DNA from: an uncultured Lachnospiraceae bacterium
GTDB lineage: Bacteria > Bacillota > Clostridia > Lachnospirales > Lachnospiraceae
Assembly (NCBI GenBank): GCA_900553355.1
Contig: USDK01000026.1
Span: 1-39,057 of the forward strand
Direction: 5' to 3'
DNA: 39,057 nt
The position numbers were made by a program, and so were the translations under genes. Positions 15,342 through 23,092 of the stretch are shown here, one piece after another (position 1 is the stretch's first letter; every line of letters starts with the position of its first letter). The notes beneath the pieces are model-generated. The model searched no databases, was not told the origin of the DNA, and saw only the letters and a list, made by a program, of their open reading frames with translations.

Positions 15342-17276
15342 GTGAAAGTTGAACTAGCAAAGACTGCCGGTTTTTGTTTCGGCGTGAAGAGGGCGGTAGA
15401 TACCGTCTATGAACAGGTGAGTCTCCATCCGGAGGAACAGATCTATACTTACGGCCCGATTATCCATAACGCGGAAGTGGTCAGAGATCTGGAACAGAAA
15501 GGTGTAAAAGTGATCAGCCGGGAAGAGGAGCTGGACCAACTGGAAAAGGGAATCGTAATTATCCGCTCCCATGGTGTTTCAAGAGAAGTATATGACCGGC
15601 TGGAAAAGAGAGGGCTGACCTGTGTGGACGCCACCTGTCCCTTTGTCAAAAAAATCCACCGGATTGCGGAAGAAGAAAGTGGCAAGGGAGCGGTGATCGT
15701 GATCATCGGCAACGAAGAGCATCCCGAAGTACAGGGGATCCGCGGATGGGCAGGAAGAGATGCTGTTGTGGTCCAGACAGCACAGGATGCGGAAGCATTT
15801 TCGTTAGAGGATGAGAACCGCCGGATATGTATTGTTTCCCAGACGACATTTAATTACAATAAATTTAAAGATTTGGTTGAAATCATCCGGAAAAAAGAGT
15901 ATGATATAATTGTTTTAAATACGATCTGTAATGCTACAAAAGAACGGCAGGAAGAGGCCGCAAGGATTGCAGAAAGGGTGGAGGCGATGATCGTGATCGG
16001 CGACAAGCGCAGTTCCAATACCCAGAAGTTATTTGAAATCTGCAGAAATGCATGTGAAAATACGTACTATATACAGACACTTGACGATTTGGATATGAAT
16101 CAATTAAGGTCCGTGGAAACAGTAGGTATTACAGCAGGGGCATCCACGCCCAATAAAATAATTGAGGAGGTTCAAAGCTATATGTCAGAATTAACTTTCG
16201 AACAGATGTTGGAAGAGTCTTTTAAGACAATCAGAAATGGAGAGGTTGTAGATGGTACTGTCATCGATGTAAAACCCGATGAGATCATTTTAAATATAGG
16301 TTATAAGGCTGATGGCATTATCACAAGAAATGAATATACAAATGAGCCGAATGCGGATCTGACGACGATGGTTTCCGTGGGAGATACCATGACTGCAAAG
16401 GTTTTAAAGGTAAACGACGGTGAAGGTCAGGTGCTGTTGACATATAAACGTCTGCTTGCCGAAAAAGGCAATGAGAGATTAAGAGAAGCCTATGAAAATC
16501 ATGAAGTACTGAAGGCGCCGGTAACACAGATCCTCGGCGGAGGCTTAAGTGTTGTGGTTGATGAAGCCCGTGTATTCATCCCGGCCAGCCTGGTATCCGA
16601 TACTTATGAGAAGGATCTGAGCAAATATCAGGATCAGGAGATTGAATTCGTCATCAGTGAGTTTAATCCGAGAAGGAACCGCGTGATCGGTGACAGAAGA
16701 CAGCTTCTGGTGGCTGAAAGAGCTGAGAAGCAGAGAGAGCTGTTTGCAAAACTTAAAGTCGGTGACAGGATCGAGGGAACCGTTAAGAATGTAACAGATT
16801 TCGGAGCATTTATCGATCTTGGCGGCGTAGACGGTCTGCTTCATATCTCTGAGATGTCCTGGGGACGGATCGAGAATCCGAAGAAGGTATTTAAGGTAGG
16901 AGAAAAGCTGGAAGTCCTGATCAAAGATATCAACGATACCAAGATTGCGTTAAGCTTAAAGTTCCCGGAGACGAATCCGTGGGCAGATGCGGCAGAAAAG
17001 TATGCGCCTGGAACGATCATTCAGGGAAGAGTAGCCAGGATGACTGATTTCGGAGCCTTTGTAGAACTTGCTCCGGGAGTAGATGCTCTGCTCCATGTTT
17101 CCCAGATTTCCAAAGCGCATGTGGATAAGCCTTCCGATGTGCTGAATGTGGGTCAGGAGATTACCGCAAAGATCGTAGATCTTAATGAAGAAGAGAAAAA
17201 GATCAGTCTGAGTATGAAAGCACTGGAAACAAACACGGAAGAAACAGCAGATGAAAACACGGCAGAGGAAGAATAA
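15342..17276 (+). CDS. ispH: Fused HMBPP reductase (IspH) and ribosomal protein S1
   Basis: The product has 644 residues. Residues 1-280 are IspH, the iron-sulfur enzyme that makes IPP and DMAPP from HMBPP at the end of the MEP pathway. Its three cluster cysteines are Cys12 (GFCFGVKRAVD), Cys99 (DATCP) and Cys196 (NTICNATKERQ), and the catalytic EEHPEV lies at 125-130. Residues 281-644 hold four S1 RNA-binding domains at about 300-369, 388-456, 474-541 and 557-626, then an acidic tail. The start is GTG at 15342, seven bases after AAGGAGAG. The longer reading from 15303 would overlap cmk and lacks such a site. The fusion is a known arrangement in many Lachnospiraceae and related Clostridia. 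A ribosome binding site and ATG remain at the junction (16164-16184), so free S1 might also be made. Confidence 0.93.
   Translation: MKVELAKTAGFCFGVKRAVDTVYEQVSLHPEEQIYTYGPIIHNAEVVRDLEQKGVKVISREEELDQLEKGIVIIRSHGVSREVYDRLEKRGLTCVDATCPFVKKIHRIAEEESGKGAVIVIIGNEEHPEVQGIRGWAGRDAVVVQTAQDAEAFSLEDENRRICIVSQTTFNYNKFKDLVEIIRKKEYDIIVLNTICNATKERQEEAARIAERVEAMIVIGDKRSSNTQKLFEICRNACENTYYIQTLDDLDMNQLRSVETVGITAGASTPNKIIEEVQSYMSELTFEQMLEESFKTIRNGEVVDGTVIDVKPDEIILNIGYKADGIITRNEYTNEPNADLTTMVSVGDTMTAKVLKVNDGEGQVLLTYKRLLAEKGNERLREAYENHEVLKAPVTQILGGGLSVVVDEARVFIPASLVSDTYEKDLSKYQDQEIEFVISEFNPRRNRVIGDRRQLLVAERAEKQRELFAKLKVGDRIEGTVKNVTDFGAFIDLGGVDGLLHISEMSWGRIENPKKVFKVGEKLEVLIKDINDTKIALSLKFPETNPWADAAEKYAPGTIIQGRVARMTDFGAFVELAPGVDALLHVSQISKAHVDKPSDVLNVGQEITAKIVDLNEEEKKISLSMKALETNTEETADENTAEEE
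16164..16184 (+). promoter_or_regulatory. Internal ribosome binding site and ATG at the IspH/S1 junction
   Basis: GAGGAGG (16164-16170) is followed after 11 bases by an in-frame ATG (16182-16184), codon 281. This is exactly where the S1 part begins with MSELTFEQML. It looks like the start region of a formerly separate rpsA gene. Internal initiation would give a 364-residue S1 protein. Confidence 0.5.
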
Positions 17277-17325
17277 TCCTAGTCTAAAAGTACAGAATAA
17301 TTATAATATTTATGATATCAAGGAG

Positions 17326-17355
17326 GATAGAGGCGACGGTGCCTCTATCTTTTTT
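17326..17355 (+). terminator. Rho-independent terminator after ispH-rpsA
   Basis: A perfect nine-base stem, GATAGAGGC with GCCTCTATC around a six-base loop, is followed by TTTTTT. It ends the regulator-cmk-S1 operon 50 bases past the stop codon. Confidence 0.93.
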
Positions 17356-17425
17356 GTGTGTTAAAAAACAGACAAGATGTTCGTGGAAATATACAAAGAA
17401 ATGACATGATTCACTGGATAATCTG

Positions 17426-17460
17426 TTCATTTTCTTGTATTATTAAATATAGAGTATAAA
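17426..17460 (+). promoter_or_regulatory. Candidate promoter region of the rnf operon
   Basis: There are two overlapping weak candidates: TTCATT-16-TATAGA (17426-17453) and TTCTTG-17-TATAAA (17432-17460). The second would start transcription almost on the ribosome binding site. The first fits better, but neither is strong. A promoter is expected here because a terminator lies just upstream. Confidence 0.35.
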
Positions 17461-17479
17461 GGAAGGAAGGAAAAATGGG

Positions 17480-18799
17480 ATGGCATTGTTAACATTTAAA
17501 GGTGGAATTCATCCTGACGACGGCAAGGATCTGGCGAAGGATAAAGAGATCGTCGAACTGAAGCCGAAGGGGGATCTGGTGTATCCGGTATCCCAGCATA
17601 TCGGTGCGCCTGCGAAGCCCATCGTGGCAGTGGGAGACCGGGTTTTAAAGGGACAGATGATTGCAGAGGCAGGAGGCTTTGTGTCTGCTCCGGTGTATGC
17701 TTCTGTGTCTGGAACCGTTAAGGCTGTCAGCCCCCGCCTGAACCCGACAGGTGGAACCGTCAACAGTATCATCGTAGAGAACGATGGGGAATATGAAGAG
17801 GTGGATTATCCGGAGGTAAAGCCGATTGAGGAGATGTCCAAGGAAGAGATTCTGGAGACAATCGGAAACGCAGGAATCGTCGGCATGGGCGGAGCTGGTT
17901 TCCCGACCAGAGTGAAACTGTCTCCGAAGGAACCGGATAAAATTGATTATGTCATTGCAAACTGTGCAGAGTGCGAGCCGTATATTACAGCTGACTATCG
18001 TGCAATGCTGGAGATGCCGGAGAAGTTGATCGGCGGCATGAAGATCGTCCTTAAGCTTTTCGACAATGCAAAAGGACTGTTTGCCGTGGAGGACAATAAA
18101 CCGGACTGCATCGCCAGACTGAAGGAACTGACAAAAGACGAGCCGCGGATGGAGGTACTGTCACTGAAGACCAAGTATCCGCAGGGCGGTGAGCGTCAGT
18201 TGATCTATGCGACCACAGGAAGGGCGATCAATTCCGCAATGCTGCCGGCTGACGCTGGCTGCGTGGTAGATAATGTGGCCACTATGATCAGTATTTATCA
18301 GGCAGTAGCAGAAGGCAAGCCTTCGATGGAACGTATCGTGACGGTGAGCGGAGATGCGGTCAATGAGCCTGGCAACTTCAAGGTTCCTTTTGGAATTAAT
18401 CATGAAGAGCTGGTAGAAGCGGCCGGAGGATTCAAGACAGAACCTGAAAAGCTGATTTCCGGAGGACCGATGATGGGATTTGCCATGGTATCTCTGGATG
18501 TGCCGGTGACGAAGACGTCTTCTTCTATCCTTGCATTTACAAAGGATGAGGTGTCGAAGTTTGAACCGACGGCATGTATCAACTGCGGACGATGCGTTGA
18601 GGCCTGTCCGAGCCGGTTGATTCCGTCCAGACTGGCAGATTATGCAGAGCATCATGATGAAGAGAAATTTGTGAAGCATGAGGGCCTTGAATGTATGGAA
18701 TGCGGATCCTGCAGCTATGTATGTCCGGCAAAACGGCAGCTGAAACAGGCGATCGGTTCCATGAGAAAGATTGCACTTGCAAACCGCAAGAAAAAATAA
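17480..18799 (+). CDS. rnfC: Rnf complex subunit C
   Basis: This 439-residue soluble, membrane-attached subunit passes electrons between NAD+/NADH and the Rnf chain. An N-terminal Rnf barrel domain is followed by an NADH/FMN-binding fold with the glycine-rich GNAGIVGMGGAGFPT near 131-145 and the ECEPYITADYR stretch near 160-170. Two [4Fe-4S] motifs follow, with Cys366/369/372/376 and Cys405/408/411/415. The ATG at 17480 is nine bases after GGAAGG. An out-of-frame ATG five bases earlier opens only a five-codon frame. It is the first gene of rnfCDGEAB, the usual clostridial order. Confidence 0.95.
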   Translation: MALLTFKGGIHPDDGKDLAKDKEIVELKPKGDLVYPVSQHIGAPAKPIVAVGDRVLKGQMIAEAGGFVSAPVYASVSGTVKAVSPRLNPTGGTVNSIIVENDGEYEEVDYPEVKPIEEMSKEEILETIGNAGIVGMGGAGFPTRVKLSPKEPDKIDYVIANCAECEPYITADYRAMLEMPEKLIGGMKIVLKLFDNAKGLFAVEDNKPDCIARLKELTKDEPRMEVLSLKTKYPQGGERQLIYATTGRAINSAMLPADAGCVVDNVATMISIYQAVAEGKPSMERIVTVSGDAVNEPGNFKVPFGINHEELVEAAGGFKTEPEKLISGGPMMGFAMVSLDVPVTKTSSSILAFTKDEVSKFEPTACINCGRCVEACPSRLIPSRLADYAEHHDEEKFVKHEGLECMECGSCSYVCPAKRQLKQAIGSMRKIALANRKKK

Positions 18800-18830
18800 A
18801 GAAAGAATGAAGAGGAAGAGGTGAACAAAC

Positions 18831-19787
18831 GTGAGTGAGAACAAATTGAAAGTATCGTCTTCACCACATATCCGTTCCAGAATTACCTCAGGCAATATTA
18901 TGCTCATGGTGACCATTGCGCTGTTGCCGTCAGCCATTTTTGGGGTATGGAACTTTGGACTGTCAGCGCTGATCATGCTGATCAGCACCGTTGTTGCGGC
19001 AGTTCTTACAGAATACATATATGAAAAACTGATGCATAAAAAAGTGACAGTAGGAGACTTCAGCGCGGTTGTGACAGGCCTTCTGCTGGGACTGAATATG
19101 CCTCCGACAGCACCCTGGTGGATGGGCGCCCTGGGAAGTGTATTTGGCATCCTGATTGTAAAGCAGCTGTTTGGAGGACTGGGGCAGAACTTTATGAACC
19201 CTGCACTGGGAGCAAGATGTTTCCTTCTGCTGTCCTTCGCAGGCCCGATGACCAGCTTTGTTTATGACGGAGTTACCGGCCCTACGCCTCTGGCATATGT
19301 AAAAGAGGGGGCTATGGATCAGATCAGTACGATCGATATGATGATCGGAACGATCCCGGGTACGATTGGCGAGACCTCCGTGATTGCGATTATCATCGGC
19401 GCAATCTTCCTGATCCTGATGGGAGTGATCGACCTGCGTATTCCGGGGACCTATATCGTGACATTCGTGATTTTCGTAGGTATCTTCGGACATGTAGCGC
19501 ATCCGGAGATCGGCTTCTTTGATCCGCAGTATATTACGGCGCATCTGTGCGGCGGCGGTCTGATGCTGGGAGCCTGGTTTATGGCTACCGATTATGTCAC
19601 TTCTCCGATCACGCCGAAGGGACAGTATGTTTACGGAATTATCCTTGGTGTTCTGACTGGTCTGTTCCGTATTTTCGGAGGATCGGCAGAGGGAGTTTCC
19701 TATGCGATCATCATCAGTAACCTTCTGGTTCCGCTGATCGAGAAGGTTACTCTTCCAAAACCATTCGGTAAAGGAGGAGAAAAATAA
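18831..19787 (+). CDS. rnfD: Rnf complex subunit D
   Basis: This 318-residue membrane subunit (NqrB/RnfD family) has about nine hydrophobic segments. It normally carries covalently bound FMN. The flavinylation site region reads DGVTGPTPLA at 146-155, with Thr152 the likely attachment residue. Most family members have Ala rather than Pro151. The GTG start lies eight bases after a GAGGTGA site. The stop codon overlaps the rnfG start by one base (TAATG), indicating coupled translation. In the complex it helps link electron flow to Na+ or H+ export. Confidence 0.94.
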   Translation: MSENKLKVSSSPHIRSRITSGNIMLMVTIALLPSAIFGVWNFGLSALIMLISTVVAAVLTEYIYEKLMHKKVTVGDFSAVVTGLLLGLNMPPTAPWWMGALGSVFGILIVKQLFGGLGQNFMNPALGARCFLLLSFAGPMTSFVYDGVTGPTPLAYVKEGAMDQISTIDMMIGTIPGTIGETSVIAIIIGAIFLILMGVIDLRIPGTYIVTFVIFVGIFGHVAHPEIGFFDPQYITAHLCGGGLMLGAWFMATDYVTSPITPKGQYVYGIILGVLTGLFRIFGGSAEGVSYAIIISNLLVPLIEKVTLPKPFGKGGEK

Positions 19788-20371
19788 TGAATAAGATAAT
19801 TAAGAACACGATAATCCTTACTGTGATCACCCTGGTTTCCGGGCTGCTTCTGGGAGCTGCCTATGAAATAACCAAAGACCCGATTGCACAGTCTGAAGAA
19901 AATGCCAAGAAAGAGGCGTGGCAGGCAGTATTTCCGGATGTAGATGAAGATGCGTTTGAATCGATAGATGTAGATACGGATATTGCAGATCAGGTGATCA
20001 AAGATCTTGGGATCAAAGGAAGTATTGACGAAGTCTGTGCGGTAGACGGCGGTAAGACCGGATATGTGATCACTACCACAGACGGAGAAGGCTATGGCGG
20101 AGATATTCAGATTACCGTCGGCATCACGGCAGATGGGACGGTAAATGGTGTTTCCTTCCTTTCCATCAGCGAGACGGCGGGTCTTGGAATGAAAGCGACA
20201 GAACCCTCTTTCTATGAGCAGTATGTAGGCGTGCAGACAGATCAGTTTTATGTATCGAAAGACGGCGGCGAAGGAGAGCCTGTTGATGCCTTAAGCGGAG
20301 CCACCATCACAACAAGAGCAGTCACCGGTGCTGTCAATGCGGCACTTGCTTATTTCCAGAATGCATTTTAG
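19787..20371 (+). CDS. rnfG: Rnf complex subunit G
   Basis: This 194-residue flavoprotein has one N-terminal membrane helix (about 5-26) and an FMN-binding domain facing outside. The ApbE target motif DALSGATITT lies at 167-176. By analogy with NqrC/RnfG, FMN is attached to the threonine of the SGATxT core, probably Thr175. It overlaps rnfD by one base. The flavin transferase ApbE is encoded 2.7 kb downstream on the other strand. Confidence 0.94.
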   Translation: MNKIIKNTIILTVITLVSGLLLGAAYEITKDPIAQSEENAKKEAWQAVFPDVDEDAFESIDVDTDIADQVIKDLGIKGSIDEVCAVDGGKTGYVITTTDGEGYGGDIQITVGITADGTVNGVSFLSISETAGLGMKATEPSFYEQYVGVQTDQFYVSKDGGEGEPVDALSGATITTRAVTGAVNAALAYFQNAF

Positions 20372-20382
20372 GAGGTGTTTTG

Positions 20383-21099
20383 ATGAATTCATGTGGCGAA
20401 AGATTGAAAAATGGTATCATAGATGAAAATCCGATTTTCGTGTTACTGCTGGGTATGTGTCCGACTCTTGCGGTTACAACTTCAGCGATGAATGGTATCG
20501 GAATGGGACTGTCCACAACAGCAGTTCTGGTTATGTCCAACATGCTGATTTCCATGCTGCGTAAGATCATTCCGGATTCTGTCCGGATGCCTGCTTTTAT
20601 CGTAGTTGTGGCTTCCTTTGTAACAATTGTGGATTTCCTGATGGAAGGATTTACCCCCTCCCTTTACGATTCCCTGGGAATCTATATTCCACTGATCGTA
20701 GTAAACTGTATTATCCTTGGACGTGCAGAAAGTTATGCATCCAAGAATCCTGTGCTTCCGTCCATTTTTGACGGACTGGGAATGGGGCTTGGATTTACGG
20801 TGGCTCTGATCGCCATCGGTATTGTCCGTGAGATTATCGGCGCGGGTCAGGTGTTCGGCTATCAGATTCTGCCGCTGGCAGATGAGGCGGCAGGCACCGG
20901 CGGATATGTTCCGGTAACGATCTTTATCCTGGCTCCGGGAGCCTTCCTGGTACTGGCAATGCTTGCTGCGATCCAGAATAAGGTAAAGATCAGCATGGAA
21001 AAGAAAGGCAAAGATGCTTCCAAGATTCAGTCTGGCTGCGGCGCTGACTGTGCAACCTGTGCCGGATGTGCATCTATGTCCGAAAAAGGAAATAAATAG
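20383..21099 (+). CDS. rnfE: Rnf complex subunit E
   Basis: The product is a 238-residue RnfE/NqrD-family membrane protein with about six helices, one of the paired inverted-topology subunits (with RnfA) around the membrane Fe-S centre. I chose the ATG at 20383, seven bases after GGAGG, over the TTG directly before it. The GGAGG overlaps the rnfG stop codon. The C-terminus carries a cysteine-rich tail, CGADCATCAGCASM. Such tails are seen in some clostridial RnfE proteins and could bind metal, but no function is established. Confidence 0.93.
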   Translation: MNSCGERLKNGIIDENPIFVLLLGMCPTLAVTTSAMNGIGMGLSTTAVLVMSNMLISMLRKIIPDSVRMPAFIVVVASFVTIVDFLMEGFTPSLYDSLGIYIPLIVVNCIILGRAESYASKNPVLPSIFDGLGMGLGFTVALIAIGIVREIIGAGQVFGYQILPLADEAAGTGGYVPVTIFILAPGAFLVLAMLAAIQNKVKISMEKKGKDASKIQSGCGADCATCAGCASMSEKGNK

Positions 21100-21110
21100 G
21101 AGGGAAAAAG

Positions 21111-21686
21111 ATGGGAGATTTGATTTTAATCGCAGTTGGTTCTGCGCTTGTAAGTAATGTCGTGCTCAGTCAGTTCCTTGGAATCTGTTCCTTCCTTGGA
21201 GTTTCCAAAAAGACAGAGACAGCCGTGGGAATGGGAGGAGCAGTTATCTTCGTTATCACGCTGGCATCTCTGGTAGCAGGACTTCTTTATACGTTTATTT
21301 TAAAGCCGCTGGGCTTTGATTATCTGAATACGATCGTATTTATCCTGGTCATTGCGGCCCTGGTACAGATTGTAGAAATGTTTTTGAAAAAGTTTGTTCC
21401 GTCACTTTACAATGCACTGGGCGTTTACCTGCCTCTGATCACAACCAACTGTGCGGTTCTGGGTGTAGCTCTTAACAACGTTCAGGATGGCTACAATATC
21501 CTGGAAGGCGTAGTCAATGGTTTTGCAACAGGTGTCGGGTATCTGATCGCCATTGTTCTGCTGGCGGGAATCAGAGAGAAGATGGAATATAACGATATTC
21601 CGGAGTCCTTTAAGGGAATGCCGATCGTCCTTCTGACATCAACTCTGATGGCGATTGCATTCTTCGGATTCTCGGGACTGATATAG
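21111..21686 (+). CDS. rnfA: Rnf complex subunit A
   Basis: The product is a 191-residue RnfA/NqrE-family membrane protein with six predicted helices. Family landmarks are LSQFLGICSFLGVSKK near 20-35 and LITTNCAVLGVAL near 104-116, each with a conserved cysteine that in homologous complexes contributes to an intramembrane iron-sulfur centre with RnfE. The ATG follows AGGAGGG by eight bases. It is 11 bases after rnfE and 13 before rnfB. Confidence 0.95.
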   Translation: MGDLILIAVGSALVSNVVLSQFLGICSFLGVSKKTETAVGMGGAVIFVITLASLVAGLLYTFILKPLGFDYLNTIVFILVIAALVQIVEMFLKKFVPSLYNALGVYLPLITTNCAVLGVALNNVQDGYNILEGVVNGFATGVGYLIAIVLLAGIREKMEYNDIPESFKGMPIVLLTSTLMAIAFFGFSGLI

Positions 21687-21699
21687 GAGGAAGAGAAGC

Positions 21700-22491
21700 A
21701 TGAGTATAACAGGAATTATTTTGGCTGCAGTGATTGTAGGCGGTACTGGATTATTCATTGGTATTTTCCTCGGTCTTGCTGACAAAAAGTTTGCAGTAGA
21801 AGTGGATGAAAGAGAAGAAGAGATCTTAGGAGTTCTCCCCGGGAATAACTGTGGCGGATGCGGATACCCGGGATGTTCCGGACTGGCTGCAGCGATCGCT
21901 GCCGGTGAGGCGCCGGTAGGTGCGTGTCCGGTGGGAGGCGCTCCTGTGGCCGCAAAGGTCGGAGAGATCATGGGAGTCGACGCAGGAGAACAGGTACATG
22001 AGGTCGCATTTGTGAAATGTGCAGGGACCTGTGAAGTGGCCAAACAGACCTATGATTATGAAGGCATCCACGACTGTGTGATGATCAATATGATGCAGAA
22101 AAACGGACCGAAGGCCTGTGCCTATGGCTGCCTGGGAGAGGGAAGCTGTGTAAAGGCCTGTCAGTTTGATGCGATCCATGTGGTTGACGGTGTGGCAGTA
22201 GTTGATAAGGATGCCTGCAAGGCATGTGGAAAATGTATCGATGCCTGCCCGAGAAAACTGATCGAGCTGGTTCCGTATGATCAGAAGCATCTGGTTCAGT
22301 GCGGCTCTAAGGACAAGGGCAAGGATGTAATGACGGCATGTTCTGTTGGATGTATCGGATGTAAGATGTGTGAGAAAGTCTGCCAGTTTGATGCAGTTAA
22401 GGTTGTGGATAATATTGCACATATTGATCCGGAAAAATGTACGGGATGTGGAGCCTGTGCCGAGAAATGTCCAAAGAAGATTATTCTCTAG
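21700..22491 (+). CDS. rnfB: Rnf complex subunit B
   Basis: This 263-residue subunit is the ferredoxin-interacting end of the Rnf complex. An N-terminal membrane helix (about 4-26) is followed by a four-cysteine Fe-S domain (Cys51, 54, 59, 76). Several ferredoxin-like [4Fe-4S] motifs follow: Cys140/144/150/154, Cys173/176/179/183, Cys218/221/224/228 and Cys247/250/253/257. It oxidises reduced ferredoxin and feeds electrons towards RnfC. The ATG has GGAGGAAG upstream. It is the last recognised rnf gene. Confidence 0.95.
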   Translation: MSITGIILAAVIVGGTGLFIGIFLGLADKKFAVEVDEREEEILGVLPGNNCGGCGYPGCSGLAAAIAAGEAPVGACPVGGAPVAAKVGEIMGVDAGEQVHEVAFVKCAGTCEVAKQTYDYEGIHDCVMINMMQKNGPKACAYGCLGEGSCVKACQFDAIHVVDGVAVVDKDACKACGKCIDACPRKLIELVPYDQKHLVQCGSKDKGKDVMTACSVGCIGCKMCEKVCQFDAVKVVDNIAHIDPEKCTGCGACAEKCPKKIIL

Positions 22492-22512
22492 AGTAAAAAC
22501 GGGGGACAGGAT

Positions 22513-22950
22513 ATGGATCAGAATTTTGACAACACACAAGACAACCAGGAAACGACGCAGCAGCCTGAGAACGGCTCGAATGCCGGACAGCAGCAGTATA
22601 CAGACCCCAATGCCGGACAGCAGCAGTACCAGTATCAGGGAAATTATTACTATAATGCCGGGCCAAATCCCAATCAGCAGTATCAGCCGAATTATCAGCA
22701 GGGCTATGAGCCCGGGATGGATCAGTCACCGCTTAGTATGGGAGAATGGATCCTGACCATTCTGGTGATGATGATCCCCTGTGTGGGACTGATCATTTAT
22801 CTGGTATGGGCATTTGGAAAAAACGGGAATGTGAACCGCAGAAATTACTGTAGAGCTTATCTGATCATTTATGCAGTCATTCTTGTGATTTCCATACTGT
22901 TTGTCACAGTATTTGGAGCAGCGCTGTTTTCAACTTTTACTTATTATTAA
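22513..22950 (+). CDS. Unknown Q/N/Y-rich membrane protein downstream of rnfB
   Basis: The product has 145 residues and no family that I can name with confidence. Residues 1-70 are dominated by Gln, Asn, Tyr, Pro and Gly and include two tandem NAGQQQY units. Two hydrophobic helices lie at about 75-98 and 114-140, separated by a short GKNGNVNRRNYC loop. This resembles small proteins with a disordered low-complexity head and a two-helix membrane anchor. GGGGGAC-like sequence lies upstream of the ATG, 21 bases after rnfB. It is probably the last gene of the rnf transcript. A role in Rnf assembly is possible but unproven. Confidence 0.75.
   Translation: MDQNFDNTQDNQETTQQPENGSNAGQQQYTDPNAGQQQYQYQGNYYYNAGPNPNQQYQPNYQQGYEPGMDQSPLSMGEWILTILVMMIPCVGLIIYLVWAFGKNGNVNRRNYCRAYLIIYAVILVISILFVTVFGAALFSTFTYY
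22579..22628 (+). repeat. Tandem 30-base coding repeat
   Basis: AATGCCGGACAGCAGCAGTA occurs at 22579-22598 and 22609-22628. It is a 30-base unit with 20 identical bases, encoding NAGQQQY twice. It probably arose by recent duplication or slippage within the disordered region. Confidence 0.85.
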
Positions 22951-22967
22951 AATGAATACAGAAAATT

Positions 22968-22999
22968 TTTAATGCCAGGGGATTTCCCCTGGCATTAAA
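22968..22999. terminator. Hairpin between convergent genes
   Basis: TTTAATGCCAGGGG pairs perfectly over 14 bases with CCCCTGGCATTAAA around ATTT. It follows the unknown membrane protein gene by 17 bases. Neither side has a perfect U-run, but the minus-strand exit has AATTTTC. It probably terminates from both directions. Confidence 0.7.
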
Positions 23000-23002
23000 C
23001 AA

Positions 23003-23078
23003 AAAGAGATATCCTGTCTCACGGAGGAGGGTTTCAGAAAGTGTCTTTACTTTTTCTCCATGATTCAGGATATCTTTT
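23003..23078 (-). terminator. Long nested hairpin after apbE
   Basis: AGATATCCTG and CAGGATATCT (23007-23016 and 23066-23075) form a ten-base outer stem. On the minus strand, ATGGAG/CTCCGT and AAAGT/ACTTT can pair inside it, and CTTTTTG follows the outer stem. It starts 15 bases past the apbE stop. The simplest reading is an unusually long terminator. Confidence 0.5.
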
Positions 23079-23092
23079 ATTATAACAGATTT

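Noticed and set aside
18161..19150. A 329-residue minus-strand open frame across rnfC and rnfD
   Set aside because: It lies antisense to two clearly recognised genes, has no plausible ribosome binding site and reads as low-meaning His/Arg/Ser/Leu-rich sequence typical of reverse-frame shadows.
21826..22539. A 237-residue minus-strand open frame over rnfB
   Set aside because: It is the antisense shadow of the cysteine-rich rnfB gene. No family resemblance and no promoter or ribosome site is visible.
22579..22628. A possible CRISPR or mobile repeat
   Set aside because: Only two copies occur, in frame within a coding region with a 30-base period, so it is a coding tandem repeat.
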